NCBI GenBank assembly: GCA_013813755.1
Contig: JACCRD010000177.1
Span: 1 to 16,330, forward strand
From: Acidobacteriota bacterium
GTDB lineage: Bacteria > Acidobacteriota > Blastocatellia > Pyrinomonadales > Pyrinomonadaceae
Direction: 5' to 3'
DNA: 16,330 nucleotides
The notes beneath the pieces were generated by a model. The model was given only the letters and a program-made list of their open reading frames with translations, was not told the DNA's origin and ran no database searches. The position numbers and the translations under genes are program-made. Each line of letters starts with the position of its first letter. The first letter of the stretch is position 1. This document shows, one piece after another, positions 7,287 through 14,507 of this stretch.

Positions 7287-8783
7287 ATGTCAATAACAGA
7301 AAAAAGGTTTCTGCTTTTAGCAGTGTTTTGCCTGGAAATTGTTTTTCTCACAGTCACCAATTTAGCACAGGATTTTGAAGCAAAAATAACACTCGCGCCG
7401 GGCGCGTCGACAACCGTTCAAATCGAAGGTAAAATCCTTAAACAAAAAATCGTCGGCTCAAATAAAAGCTGGAGTTTTATGCGCTCTTTTCCAGGAGTTG
7501 AAAATCTTGGCGAAAGAATTGAAAGTCTCAATTTATCAAACGCAAAGGGAGAAAGGGTGGCGTTTAGAAGTCTCGTTCCGGGCGAATATTTGGCGGAAGA
7601 GCAAGCTGAAAATTACCTTTATCAAGCAAATCTAAAAACGCCAAATCCGGCGGCGATGGCACACGTTTCCTGGATCAGAGACGAGCAGGGAATTTTGATG
7701 CTCGGTGATTTGCTGCCGCAATTTACCGCTGCAAACAATCAGCCGATTTCAGCAAAAATTACATTTCAACTGCCTGTGGACTGGAAGATAATCAGCCGCG
7801 AGAAAAAATCAGGCAATGGGGAATTTTTTGTTTCAGACGTCGAAAAAGCAATTTTTTTGATCGGAAAAAACTGGCGTGAAAAAGAAATTTCCGTTGACAA
7901 AAACAATTTGAATTTTGCAATTTCCGGCGAATGGAAATTTTCCGACGATGAAGCATTTCAAATGGCAGGTGAAATTTTTGCTGAATATAAAAAACAGCTC
8001 GGCGACATTCCCTTTGAGAACGCGCGGATAAATTTGATTCATTTCCCGTCGGAAATAAGTTTTGATCGGTGGGAAGCAGAAACGCGCGGCGCGAATGTGA
8101 CGATTTTGTCGAGCGATATGCCGTTTAAAACTCTTTCCCTGCAGCGTTTGCACGAACAGTTGCGCCACGAAATCTTTCATCTCTGGCTGCCGAACAGTTT
8201 AGCTTTAACGGGAAATTACGCATGGTTTTATGAAGGTTTTACCGTTTATCAATCGCTGCGGACAGCGCTTGAGATGAACCAAATTCGCTTTGAAGATTTT
8301 CTCCGAACGCTTGAGCAGGCGCAATTTATCGATTCCCGGCGGATTCGGAGAACTTCTCTAATCGAAGCCTCAAAAAATCGTTGGAACGACTCGAGTTCAA
8401 CCGTTTACGCGCGCGGAATGTTAATCGCTTTTTTGTGCGATTTGGCGCTGCTAAAAAACAGCAAAGGAAAACGTTCAGTCGCCGATTTATTTCGGCAAAT
8501 CTTAAAACTCTACCCGATTTCAAACAAAGCCGTTGACGGAAATACATCTGTTTTGAGTGTTTTGGACGGTTACGCGGAACTTCGTCCGATTGTTGAGAAA
8601 TATGTGAGCGCGGCGGAAAAAATAAATTGGCAAACCGAACTTGAAAGCACCGGCATCGAATCACGGGAATCCGGTTCTGTCCTTAAACTTCAGGTCAAAA
8701 CAAAATTGCAGAATCAGGAAAAGAATTTGTTGGAAAAATTAGGTTATAATAACTGGCGAAAATCTTTGGGAAAATCAAAATGA
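7287..8783 (+). CDS. Secreted M61-like zinc metallopeptidase (gluzincin)
   Basis: A 498-residue protein with an N-terminal signal peptide (hydrophobic 8-24, likely cut after NLA at 27). The catalytic signature is complete: HEIFH at 294-298 and the third zinc ligand Glu316 in WFYEGFTVY, i.e. HExxH-x(17)-E as in gluzincins. The local text is closest to M61 (glycyl aminopeptidase-like) enzymes, which have H-x-W after HExxH and WxxEGFTxY. Residues 28-230 are a beta-rich N-terminal region; the C-terminal part is mostly helical. No PDZ domain, common in M61, was recognised. The stop overlaps the next gene's start by ATGA, so a lipoprotein is translationally coupled to it. Likely an envelope or extracellular peptidase; substrate unknown. 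ATG 7287 gives the signal peptide directly after the start. Confidence 0.8.
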   Translation: MSITEKRFLLLAVFCLEIVFLTVTNLAQDFEAKITLAPGASTTVQIEGKILKQKIVGSNKSWSFMRSFPGVENLGERIESLNLSNAKGERVAFRSLVPGEYLAEEQAENYLYQANLKTPNPAAMAHVSWIRDEQGILMLGDLLPQFTAANNQPISAKITFQLPVDWKIISREKKSGNGEFFVSDVEKAIFLIGKNWREKEISVDKNNLNFAISGEWKFSDDEAFQMAGEIFAEYKKQLGDIPFENARINLIHFPSEISFDRWEAETRGANVTILSSDMPFKTLSLQRLHEQLRHEIFHLWLPNSLALTGNYAWFYEGFTVYQSLRTALEMNQIRFEDFLRTLEQAQFIDSRRIRRTSLIEASKNRWNDSSSTVYARGMLIAFLCDLALLKNSKGKRSVADLFRQILKLYPISNKAVDGNTSVLSVLDGYAELRPIVEKYVSAAEKINWQTELESTGIESRESGSVLKLQVKTKLQNQEKNLLEKLGYNNWRKSLGKSK

Positions 8784-9946
8784 TAACGAGGAAATTAATT
8801 TTATTTACGGCATTTTTGCTCGGCGGCGCGTTTCTGAGCGGTTGCGGCGTGTTCAGCAGCGCAGTCCAAAATGTGACAGGTCTGGTCGGACTTGGCAGAA
8901 CCGGGACGATTATCAATAAAGCCTGGATTCGCAGTTCCTACGCGGTTGTCGCGGCTGATCTTCTGGAAGTTAAACGGGGCGAATCACTCGACATTCTGGA
9001 CGAAATTGATTTTGAAAAAGTGCGTTGGTATCGGGTTCGAGCACACGATGAAGTTAGTACCGAAGGCTGGATTGAAGCGCAAAACGTGATTATCGAAGAA
9101 CTGCTCGAAAAATCCAAAAAAATTGCTGAAGAAGATAAAGACATCCCGCAGCAGGCGATTGGTCAACTACGCGCGGCTACTAATCTGCGTCTTTCGCCCG
9201 AACAGCGCGACGATAATATAATTGTTAAACTTGACAATCTGTCAAATGACAAACCGCAAAGTTTTGAAATAATTTCCTGGAAATATGTGCAGAAAACACA
9301 GGAGGTGATTGACATTGACGACGTGCGGAGAGGTGAGCAGAAACAAGTAAGACGCACGACAAAAAACGCTGAACTCGAAGCGGCAAAAGAAGCTAATGAG
9401 CCGGAAAAGATGGATGAAAAATATGACATCTGGTATAAAGTCCGGCTCGCTCGTTCGGTTTCGCCCGCGCCTTCGGGCTGGCTGTTCGGCAGACAAGTTG
9501 AACTTCAACTGCCGAACGATATAGTTTTTTACCAAAATAACAATAAAAAATTTATTGCCTGGCAAAGGCTCGATAATATTGAGTCAAACGATAAACCTGT
9601 GCTCGGCGATACGGGAACGGTCAAAGTTTCAAAGCCCGGAAGCTGGGTAATTCTCTCGCGGAGCAACATCGTTAAGGCAAAGGACGGCGTCGAGCCTGAT
9701 TTCGACGGTATTTTAGTGCTTGCCTACGACAAATATAATGAAGAATATTATACGGCGTTTCGAAGCGGCGAAGTGTGGGGACTTCTTCCGCTCCTGGTTG
9801 AAGGGACTGGCGATAACAAAACTTTTACCGTCAAGCTTCATAAAGCCGAAAACCAATTGGCGGAATATCGTTTCGTTGTTTACAAAGATAAAAATCGCCT
9901 CAAGGTCAACGCGCCGCCGGATATTCCAAAAGGTGAAAATAAATAA
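8780..9946 (+). CDS. SH3-like domain lipoprotein
   Basis: A 388-residue protein with a textbook lipoprotein signal: positively charged start MITRK, hydrophobic run, lipobox LSGC with Cys22. The mature part carries two bacterial SH3-like regions. The first, about 38-105, contains AWIRSSYAVVAADLLEVKRG and WYRVR...EGWIEAQNV. The second, about 125-240, contains LRAATNLRLSPEQRDD, later DIWYKVRLA and SGWLFGRQVEL, split by a charged insert. The C-terminal 150 residues look like a further beta-rich domain of unknown type. SH3b domains commonly bind peptidoglycan or proteins. ATG 8780 overlaps the upstream TGA (ATGA), so both genes are probably made together and could act together in the envelope. No specific family name was recognised. 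Confidence 0.85.
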   Translation: MITRKLILFTAFLLGGAFLSGCGVFSSAVQNVTGLVGLGRTGTIINKAWIRSSYAVVAADLLEVKRGESLDILDEIDFEKVRWYRVRAHDEVSTEGWIEAQNVIIEELLEKSKKIAEEDKDIPQQAIGQLRAATNLRLSPEQRDDNIIVKLDNLSNDKPQSFEIISWKYVQKTQEVIDIDDVRRGEQKQVRRTTKNAELEAAKEANEPEKMDEKYDIWYKVRLARSVSPAPSGWLFGRQVELQLPNDIVFYQNNNKKFIAWQRLDNIESNDKPVLGDTGTVKVSKPGSWVILSRSNIVKAKDGVEPDFDGILVLAYDKYNEEYYTAFRSGEVWGLLPLLVEGTGDNKTFTVKLHKAENQLAEYRFVVYKDKNRLKVNAPPDIPKGENK

Positions 9947-10011
9947 TTTAGAATTTAAGACTAGAAACTCAAACGCAAAAATTCTGAATCTTAAATCTAT
10001 TAACTCTGAAT
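9947..10011 (+). repeat. Short intergenic tract of degenerate AT-rich words
   Basis: The 65-base gap before the Smr gene is built of related words: TTTAGAATTTAAGACTAG, ATTCTGAATCTTAAATCT, AACTCTGAAT. Similar words (TTCAAATCTAAATCTGAAA) occur near 5224-5242 after comEC. It holds no gene, promoter or clear ribosome binding site. Repetition is degenerate and may simply reflect composition. Confidence 0.35.
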
Positions 10012-10311
10012 ATGGATGCTGAACTTAATTTAAATAACCCGTTTCCCGAACCGTTTGAGATACAGATTACCGACACACTTGATCTTCACGCATTTGCCCC
10101 GCGCGACGCGAAGGCGGTAGTTGAAACTTATCTTTCGGAAGCTTTTGATAAAGGCTTTTTGGTGGTAAAAATAATTCACGGCAAAGGAATCGGCATACAG
10201 AAGGAAATAGTTAGAAAAGTTTTGGCGGAAACGGATTTTGTTAAATCATTTAAGGGCGCACCGGAATTTTTAGGCAGTTGGGGCGCGACGATTGTTGAGT
10301 TTCATAAATAA
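10012..10311 (+). CDS. Small Smr (MutS2-related) domain protein
   Basis: A 99-residue protein made almost entirely of one Smr domain: TLDLHAFAPRDA (LDLH at 23-26), a helix, then VVKIIHGKGIG (HGKG at 56-59), and the ending FLGSWGATIVEF. The LDxH and HGxG motifs are those of Smr nickase/RNA-cleavage-like domains found at the C-terminus of MutS2 and as stand-alone proteins. Stand-alone Smr proteins are thought to act on nucleic acids, in some cases at stalled ribosomes; the role here cannot be assigned. ATG 10012 is the natural start although no Shine-Dalgarno is seen. It lies 65 bases after the lipoprotein gene and converges on the next gene with only 15 bases between stops. Confidence 0.9.
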   Translation: MDAELNLNNPFPEPFEIQITDTLDLHAFAPRDAKAVVETYLSEAFDKGFLVVKIIHGKGIGIQKEIVRKVLAETDFVKSFKGAPEFLGSWGATIVEFHK

Positions 10312-10326
10312 ATGAAAACAGCTTTT

Positions 10327-10587
10327 CTAGCGATCATCAATTACGTCTGCCCAAACTTCGTCATCATCAAATTCGTCGATCATATTTTCGAGCAAACTGT
10401 TTTGTTCGGAAATCTGCTGTTCGGCAGACTGAAGGCGATTTTGTAAATGTTTGCAGTGTCGTTCGAGTTGGTGAATACGTTTTTTTTGTTCACGATCCAT
10501 TCGTTCCAGATAAATCATATAAAAAAATTGCAGCCCGGCAACACCAGCCAGAGACAGCGAGAGACCAATTAAAACATACGACATCAT
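10327..10587 (-). CDS. Single-pass membrane protein with coiled coil (unknown function)
   Basis: From ATG 10587 this encodes 86 residues: one transmembrane helix (MSYVLIGLSLSLAGVAGLQ, about 2-24), a short junction FFYMIYLERMD, a highly charged coiled coil (about 32-73, KKRIHQLERHCKHLQNRL) and an acidic tail (DEFDDDEVWADVIDDR). The frame stays open to a TTG at 10650, which would add 21 residues; the ATG pair at 10587/10584 is preferred because it sits directly before the helix. No family was recognised with certainty. The layout suggests a small inner-membrane scaffold with its coil in the cytoplasm or periplasm. It is divergent from the dienelactone hydrolase relic and convergent with the Smr gene. 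Confidence 0.7.
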   Translation of the reverse strand: MMSYVLIGLSLSLAGVAGLQFFYMIYLERMDREQKKRIHQLERHCKHLQNRLQSAEQQISEQNSLLENMIDEFDDDEVWADVIDDR

Positions 10588-10693
10588 ATTTTTAGAACGC
10601 ACCAGATAGAAATTCGGACTTTCACCGATTATAACCTTGACCGATGCCAAAGGAAAAGTAAAAATTTATCTAAAAAATTTTGAGGAAAATTTA

Positions 10694-10992
10694 ATGAAGG
10701 AAAATATTATTGATTTAATACCCGACGCGCGACATCCGGGCAGGCGGGAATTCTTTGTAACTTCTGTTTTGGCAGGCACTTTTGCGCCGGCGACTCAGCC
10801 GATTGTGGCGCAGACGAAAATTATTACTGACGCTAGCGGGTTTGATTGTCGGCGAAGTTAAATTCCTGTGGCAGACGGCGAAATGCCTGTTTACCGCGCG
10901 ATGCCCGACGCGAAGGGGACTATAACAAACATGCAGGGGAAGAGGCTTGGGCAAAAATGCTCCAATGGTTTAAGAAAAACGGGGCAGTCTGA
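10694..10992 (+). pseudogene. Dienelactone hydrolase-like protein, frameshifted and internally deleted
   Basis: The start is well formed: GAGGA 7 bases before ATG 10694, then MKENIIDLIPDAR, a Tat-like signal GRREFFVTSVLAG and AQT. After TDAS the frame stops at 10861. With one base removed near 10838-10840 it continues GLIVGEVK, and one base missing near 10860-10862 restores IPVADGEMPVYRAMPDAKG. The text then jumps out of frame to DYNKHAGEEAWAKMLQWFKK and NGAV with TGA at 10990, which resembles the family C-terminus. The central alpha/beta-hydrolase core with the Cys-Asp-His triad, normally over 150 residues, is gone. The intact family consists of secreted or cytoplasmic hydrolases of about 240-300 residues. 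Family assignment comes from the two ends only, so it is likely but not certain; loss of function is clear. Confidence 0.75.
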
Positions 10993-11032
10993 AACAATTG
11001 ATTAAATTAACATTAGTAAAAAGCAGGAAAAC

Positions 11033-11061
11033 TTGACGCTGCTTCGAATACGAATTAATTT
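11033..11061 (+). promoter_or_regulatory. Sigma-70-type promoter for the DUF6941-like gene
   Basis: TTGACG at 11033-11038 is followed after exactly 17 bases by TAATTT at 11056-11061, a reasonable -35/-10 pair. Transcription would start near 11068, about 30 bases before ATG 11099. This favours ATG 11099 over the in-frame TTG at 11033, which coincides with the -35 box. Confidence 0.5.
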
Positions 11062-11098
11062 TTATTTGCTTATTGCGGTTTGCGGGTTAAAAAAAATT

Positions 11099-11533
11099 AT
11101 GGATACGCAAAATTTAAAACTTATTTATACGCTTTTATGCGATGACGTGCGGCTTGAGATGGGAAATAAGCTGTCGATGATGGGCGTTTTTCAAAACATA
11201 ATGGTTGAACAATTGCCTGTCTCTCTGATTAAGTTTGCGGTTGTTAATCACTGGCGCGGCGAAGGAATTTATCAAACCGAAGTGCGAATATTATCTGCGA
11301 ATAAAACAGACGTTTTAGTCGCCTCGCAGCCGACCAACATTGAACTCGCGTCCGGTGGTTTTACCGATAATGTCAGCTTTTTTGTCAACGTCGTTTTTTC
11401 AACGTCCGGAACTTACTGGGTGCAGACTCTGGCAAATTCAATTTTGATAGAAGAAACTTCGTTAACTGTAACCGACGCGAACACAATTTCAGGATCACAG
11501 ACGGCGGAAGAAGTTTCAGAAACGGTCAATTAA
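11099..11533 (+). CDS. DUF6941-like cytosolic protein of unknown function
   Basis: A 144-residue protein without signal peptide. The N-terminus LKLIYTLLCDDVRLEMGNKL followed by SMMGVFQNIMVEQLP matches what I recall of the DUF6941 pattern (a CDD/R-E-x-x-x-K start, then a GxF/Y segment and a beta-rich body). The body reads as alternating beta strands (VVNHWRGEGIYQTEVRIL, VSFFVNVVFSTSGTYWVQTL). The C-terminal tail (about 125-144) is polar and likely disordered. No catalytic motif is visible and no function is proposed. It has its own promoter, so it is independent of the pseudogene upstream, and it converges on the carboxypeptidase-regulatory-like gene. Family name is from memory. Confidence 0.7.
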   Translation: MDTQNLKLIYTLLCDDVRLEMGNKLSMMGVFQNIMVEQLPVSLIKFAVVNHWRGEGIYQTEVRILSANKTDVLVASQPTNIELASGGFTDNVSFFVNVVFSTSGTYWVQTLANSILIEETSLTVTDANTISGSQTAEEVSETVN

Positions 11534-11574
11534 CATAAAGAAGCAGAAGAAAGGAAAGATAAAAAAGTAGAAGA

Positions 11575-11648
11575 GTGAAAAAGTTTGAGAAAGCAAATTA
11601 GCTTATCTATATTCAGATTCTTACCTTTTTCCCTTTTCACTTTTTCAC
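11575..11648. repeat. Inverted repeat in purine/pyrimidine-biased convergent gap
   Basis: GTGAAAAAGT (11575-11584) and ACTTTTTCAC (11639-11648) are a perfect 10-bp inverted repeat around a 54-base loop. The left side is an almost pure purine run (about 11537-11583), the right side a pyrimidine run. The right arm overlaps the last codons of the minus-strand gene ending at 11637. It might act as a bidirectional terminator, but the stem is AT-rich and the loop long. Confidence 0.3.
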
Positions 11649-12335
11649 ATTTAATGTGATTGCCAGACGGTAAATTGCCGCGTTATCAACAATTATCTCT
11701 TTGCTTGCCGAAACGCCTTTCGCCGTCGCCGTTACTCGAAATTTCATTGCGCCCTCAGATTGTCGAAAGGTAAATTCACCGCTTTGGCTGGTTGTGCCGG
11801 AGCCGAGTTTGCGCGTTTTTCCGTCGCCGGAAATTTTTTCAATTGTAATTTTTGCGCCGTGAACACTATGTCCATTCTGATCAAAAACGCTCCCTTTGAT
11901 AATAACCAGTGTTCCCTGATCAACACCTAAGACGAGCCGTTCGCCCAAATCTTTAATTTGTCTTTTTTCAACCTCTACATTATCCAGCAAACTGGCGGCA
12001 AAACCGCTTTTTGTAAAAACAACATTGTAAATTCCGGGCTGCAGATTTTCCAATATAAATCTTCCGTCCGAGTCACTTGTAGCAGATTTTACATCCTCGC
12101 CTTTCTGGCGAACAGTAACTTTTACGGAAGCGATTCCGTTACCGTTGGTTGCGCGAATTTTTCCTCGAACGCCGCCTGGTTCCTGGGCAAAAGCGTAAAT
12201 GCCTGACAATATAAAAAGGAGAAAAAAAACTACCGCCGGGAAAACGAAAGAGCGCGTTGAAAAAGAAAAAAAACTAACTGATCTCTGCTCTCCTGCACTT
12301 TGGGCGGCGGAAAAATAATAGTTCAAAAACATCAT
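11637..12335 (-). CDS. Exported protein with two carboxypeptidase-regulatory-like (CNA-B-type) domains
   Basis: A 232-residue protein with a late hydrophobic signal (FVFPAVVFFLLFILSG, about 30-45), probably cut after AFA at 50; the 30 residues before it are an unusually long leader. Domain 1 (about 54-130) reads GGVRGKIRATNGNGIASVKV, SDSDGRFILENLQPGIYNVV, the typical pattern of carboxypeptidase-regulatory/transthyretin-like beta sandwiches. Domain 2 (about 143-232) repeats it: IIKGSVFDQNGHSVHGAKI, TTSQSGEFTFRQ. Such domains are structural or carbohydrate/protein-binding modules of envelope proteins and have no catalytic residues. The ATG lies three bases after the stop of the upstream SDR gene, so it is probably cotranscribed with the nucleotide-sugar genes. 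Confidence 0.82.
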   Translation of the reverse strand: MMFLNYYFSAAQSAGEQRSVSFFSFSTRSFVFPAVVFFLLFILSGIYAFAQEPGGVRGKIRATNGNGIASVKVTVRQKGEDVKSATSDSDGRFILENLQPGIYNVVFTKSGFAASLLDNVEVEKRQIKDLGERLVLGVDQGTLVIIKGSVFDQNGHSVHGAKITIEKISGDGKTRKLGSGTTSQSGEFTFRQSEGAMKFRVTATAKGVSASKEIIVDNAAIYRLAITLNVKK

Positions 12336-12338
12336 AGT

Positions 12339-13325
12339 TTATGCGTTGGCGGTTTCTGATTTTACTTCTTCTCGAAATTGTTCCGCTACGTCATTGATGA
12401 TTTTTTCCAGCGTTCGGGTTGGCTCATAGCCGATTATCCGTTTCGCTTTATCCAGACTCGGAACGCGCCTTTGCATATCTTCGAAGCCTTCGCCGTAAGC
12501 CTCCGAATAAGGAATGTAGCGAATTTCGCTGGTGCTGCCCGTCATTTCGATCGCTTTTTCGGCTAAACCTTTGATGGTCACTTCTTCGCTGTTGCCGAGA
12601 TTAATGACTTGTCCGAAACACTCCGGCGTTTCGATTACTTTAGTCAAACCTTCGACGACATCTAAAACGTGACCGAAACAACGTGATTGACTGCCGTCGC
12701 CGTGAACCGTAATCGGCTCATTTTTGATCGCTGATTTGACAAAATTCGGCACAACCATTCCGTATTGTCCGGTCTGGCGCGGTCCGACAGTATTGAAGAG
12801 TCGGACGACGGCAACCGGCAAGCGCGTTTCCTTCCAGTGCGCGAGCGCGAGAAATTCGTCGAGCGTTTTGGCGCAGGCATAAGCCCAGCGGTGTTTGTCG
12901 GTCGAGCCGGTCAGCAAATCATCTTCTTCTCTGAACGGAATCGACGCGCCTTTGCCGTAAACTTCGCTGGTCGAAGGAATAAGCACCCGCTTGCGGTAAC
13001 GCGAACAAAATCCGAGAACAACATCAGTTCCGCGAAAGATCGTTTCGATCGTTTTCACGGGATGCTCCATAATCAATTTCACACCGACCGCGCTCGCCAT
13101 ATGAAAAACCCGATCAGTTTCGCGGATTAATTCTTCCATCAATTTTTCATTAAGGACCGTATCGATAATCAGACGAAATCCTTCTTTGCCTTCAAGGTGT
13201 GCGACATTTTGGTAACGCCCCGTCGATAAATCGTCAATAATCGTAATTTCGTGTCCTTCATTGTGCAGTTTGTCGGCGAGATGGCTTCCGACAAATCCCG
13301 CGCCGCCGGTAATTAAAATTTTCAT
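12339..13325 (-). CDS. Extended SDR nucleotide-sugar epimerase/dehydratase
   Basis: A 328-residue NAD-dependent extended SDR. The Rossmann motif GGAGFVGSH is at 7-15, followed by the acidic NAD-ribose residues of IIDDLSTGR. The catalytic signature is present: PSTSEVYG and Tyr149-x3-Lys153 in WAYACAK. NTVGPRQTGQYGMVVPNFV and GDGSQSRCFGHVLDVV are substrate-side motifs shared with UDP-sugar epimerases and decarboxylases. The paralogue directly upstream is a UDP-glucuronate decarboxylase (41-base gap), so this enzyme probably acts on a related UDP-sugar, for example as a 4-epimerase. The exact reaction cannot be read from sequence: it lacks the Y-D-E-G-K of UXS enzymes and the S-S-x-x-Y-G of classical GalE is S-T-S-E-V-Y-G here. 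A domain-level call is secure; substrate is open. Confidence 0.9.
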   Translation of the reverse strand: MKILITGGAGFVGSHLADKLHNEGHEITIIDDLSTGRYQNVAHLEGKEGFRLIIDTVLNEKLMEELIRETDRVFHMASAVGVKLIMEHPVKTIETIFRGTDVVLGFCSRYRKRVLIPSTSEVYGKGASIPFREEDDLLTGSTDKHRWAYACAKTLDEFLALAHWKETRLPVAVVRLFNTVGPRQTGQYGMVVPNFVKSAIKNEPITVHGDGSQSRCFGHVLDVVEGLTKVIETPECFGQVINLGNSEEVTIKGLAEKAIEMTGSTSEIRYIPYSEAYGEGFEDMQRRVPSLDKAKRIIGYEPTRTLEKIINDVAEQFREEVKSETANA

Positions 13326-13366
13326 AATTTATTTTTCGATTTCGCTGTAAAAATGTTTCTTAAATT

Positions 13367-14344
13367 TTATGCAGTTTTTTCCATTAAAATATTTTCTTTA
13401 ATATTTGGATTTTCTAATCTTTGAGCGAAATAAGCAACCGCCTTTTTCAATCCTTCGGCAAGCGGAATTGTCGGTTCCCAACCCAACAAACTTTTCGCTC
13501 GTTCAATATTCGGCTGACGTTGTTTCGGATCATCCAGCGGCAGCGGTAGATGTTTTATTTTTATATTTCTGCCAACTGCTTTAGCGACCTCCTCCGCCAG
13601 TTCATTCATCGTAAATTCGCCCGGATTTCCAATATTGACGGGCATATGAATGTCTTCAGCTTCCGTGTTCATCAAACGAATAATGCCTTCGAGCAGATCG
13701 TCGACATAGCAGAATGAACGCGTCTGTTCGCCTGAACCATAGACGGTTAATTCATCACCGCGCAGCGCCTGTACAATAAAATTTGACACGACGCGCCCGT
13801 CGTTTTCCAGCATTCGCGGACCGTATGTGTTGAAAATACGAACAATGCGCGTGTCAACTCCGTTTTGCCGATGGTAATCCATCATCAAAGTTTCCGCCAC
13901 GCGCTTGCCTTCATCATAACAACTGCGGAAACCAATCGGATTGACATTGCCGAAATAATCTTCCGTCTGCGGGTGAATTAAAGGATCTCCGTAAACTTCC
14001 GAAGTTGAAGCCTGAAGAATTCGCGCCCTGACCCGTTTTGCCAGCCCGAGCATATTAATCGCGCCCATCACGCTGGTTTTGACGGTTTTGACCGGATTGT
14101 ATTGGTAGTGAACCGGGGAAGCCGGACACGCCATATTATAAACTTGATCGACTTCCAAAAGAATCGGTTCCGTAACGTCATGTCGCAGCAATTCAAAGTT
14201 TTTGTTGTCCAGAAGATGCGAAATATTTTCTCGTCTGCCGGTAAAAAAATTATCGAGACAAATTACTTCGTGTCCTTCAGCCACAAGTCTTTCGCAAAGA
14301 TGTGAGCCGATGAAGCCCGCGCCGCCGGTTACTAAAATTCTCAT
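13367..14344 (-). CDS. uxs: UDP-glucuronate decarboxylase (UDP-xylose synthase)
   Basis: A 325-residue extended SDR that converts UDP-glucuronate to UDP-xylose with NAD bound as catalytic cofactor. It matches bacterial and eukaryotic UXS closely along its length: GGAGFIGSHLCERL, DNFFTGRRENI, ACPASPVHYQYNPVKTVKTS, TSEVYGDPLIHPQTE, SCYDEGKRVAE with Tyr143 and Lys147, RIFNTYGPRM, GSGEQTRSFCYVDDL, GNPGEFTM and LDDPKQRQPNIERAK. Length is typical for the soluble bacterial form without membrane anchor. It is the first gene of the pair with the second SDR downstream; UDP-xylose would feed surface glycan or exopolysaccharide synthesis. ATG 14344 gives the standard N-terminus; no Shine-Dalgarno is visible. 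Confidence 0.95.
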   Translation of the reverse strand: MRILVTGGAGFIGSHLCERLVAEGHEVICLDNFFTGRRENISHLLDNKNFELLRHDVTEPILLEVDQVYNMACPASPVHYQYNPVKTVKTSVMGAINMLGLAKRVRARILQASTSEVYGDPLIHPQTEDYFGNVNPIGFRSCYDEGKRVAETLMMDYHRQNGVDTRIVRIFNTYGPRMLENDGRVVSNFIVQALRGDELTVYGSGEQTRSFCYVDDLLEGIIRLMNTEAEDIHMPVNIGNPGEFTMNELAEEVAKAVGRNIKIKHLPLPLDDPKQRQPNIERAKSLLGWEPTIPLAEGLKKAVAYFAQRLENPNIKENILMEKTA

Positions 14345-14428
14345 AAATTTAGATAGTGGAAATATGGAGAATAGAAAATGAGCAGAGCAGTTTTAAATCG
14401 TCCAATTTTGATTTTTAATTTCTTAAAC

Positions 14429-14489
14429 TGCGGAACGCGCGCACGGAGTAAATGTATCTTTCGTCCTCACTCGGCACGCGCCTTCTGCA
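14429..14489 (-). repeat. GC-rich long imperfect inverted repeat (structured element)
   Basis: Read on the minus strand, the 5' arm TGCAGAAGGCGCGTGCCGAG and the 3' arm ending GTGCGCGCGTTCCGCA pair over about 22 positions, with A-C, G-G and C-C mismatches and a loop of about 14 nt. Three pairs are G-U in the minus-strand RNA and would be A-C mismatches on the plus strand, so the fold favours a minus-strand transcript. It is much richer in GC than the surrounding gap between the S9 peptidase and UDP-glucuronate decarboxylase genes. The following minus-strand sequence (GTTTAAGAAATT) is only a weak terminator tail. It could be a terminator, a structured RNA, or a REP/MITE-like repeat. The rest of the 163-base gap holds no convincing gene. 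Confidence 0.55.
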
Positions 14490-14507
14490 AAAAACGAGAA
14501 AGTCATA

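Noticed and set aside
7019..7360. 113-codon minus-strand ORF
   Set aside because: Its first part lies antisense to the signal peptide of the M61-like gene and shows no domain; only the short inner frames in the purH leader are kept as a low-confidence possibility.
11033..11101. TTG 11033 as start of the DUF6941-like protein
   Set aside because: It coincides with a -35 box of a 17-bp-spaced promoter and the added residues do not look like the family start; ATG 11099 is preferred.
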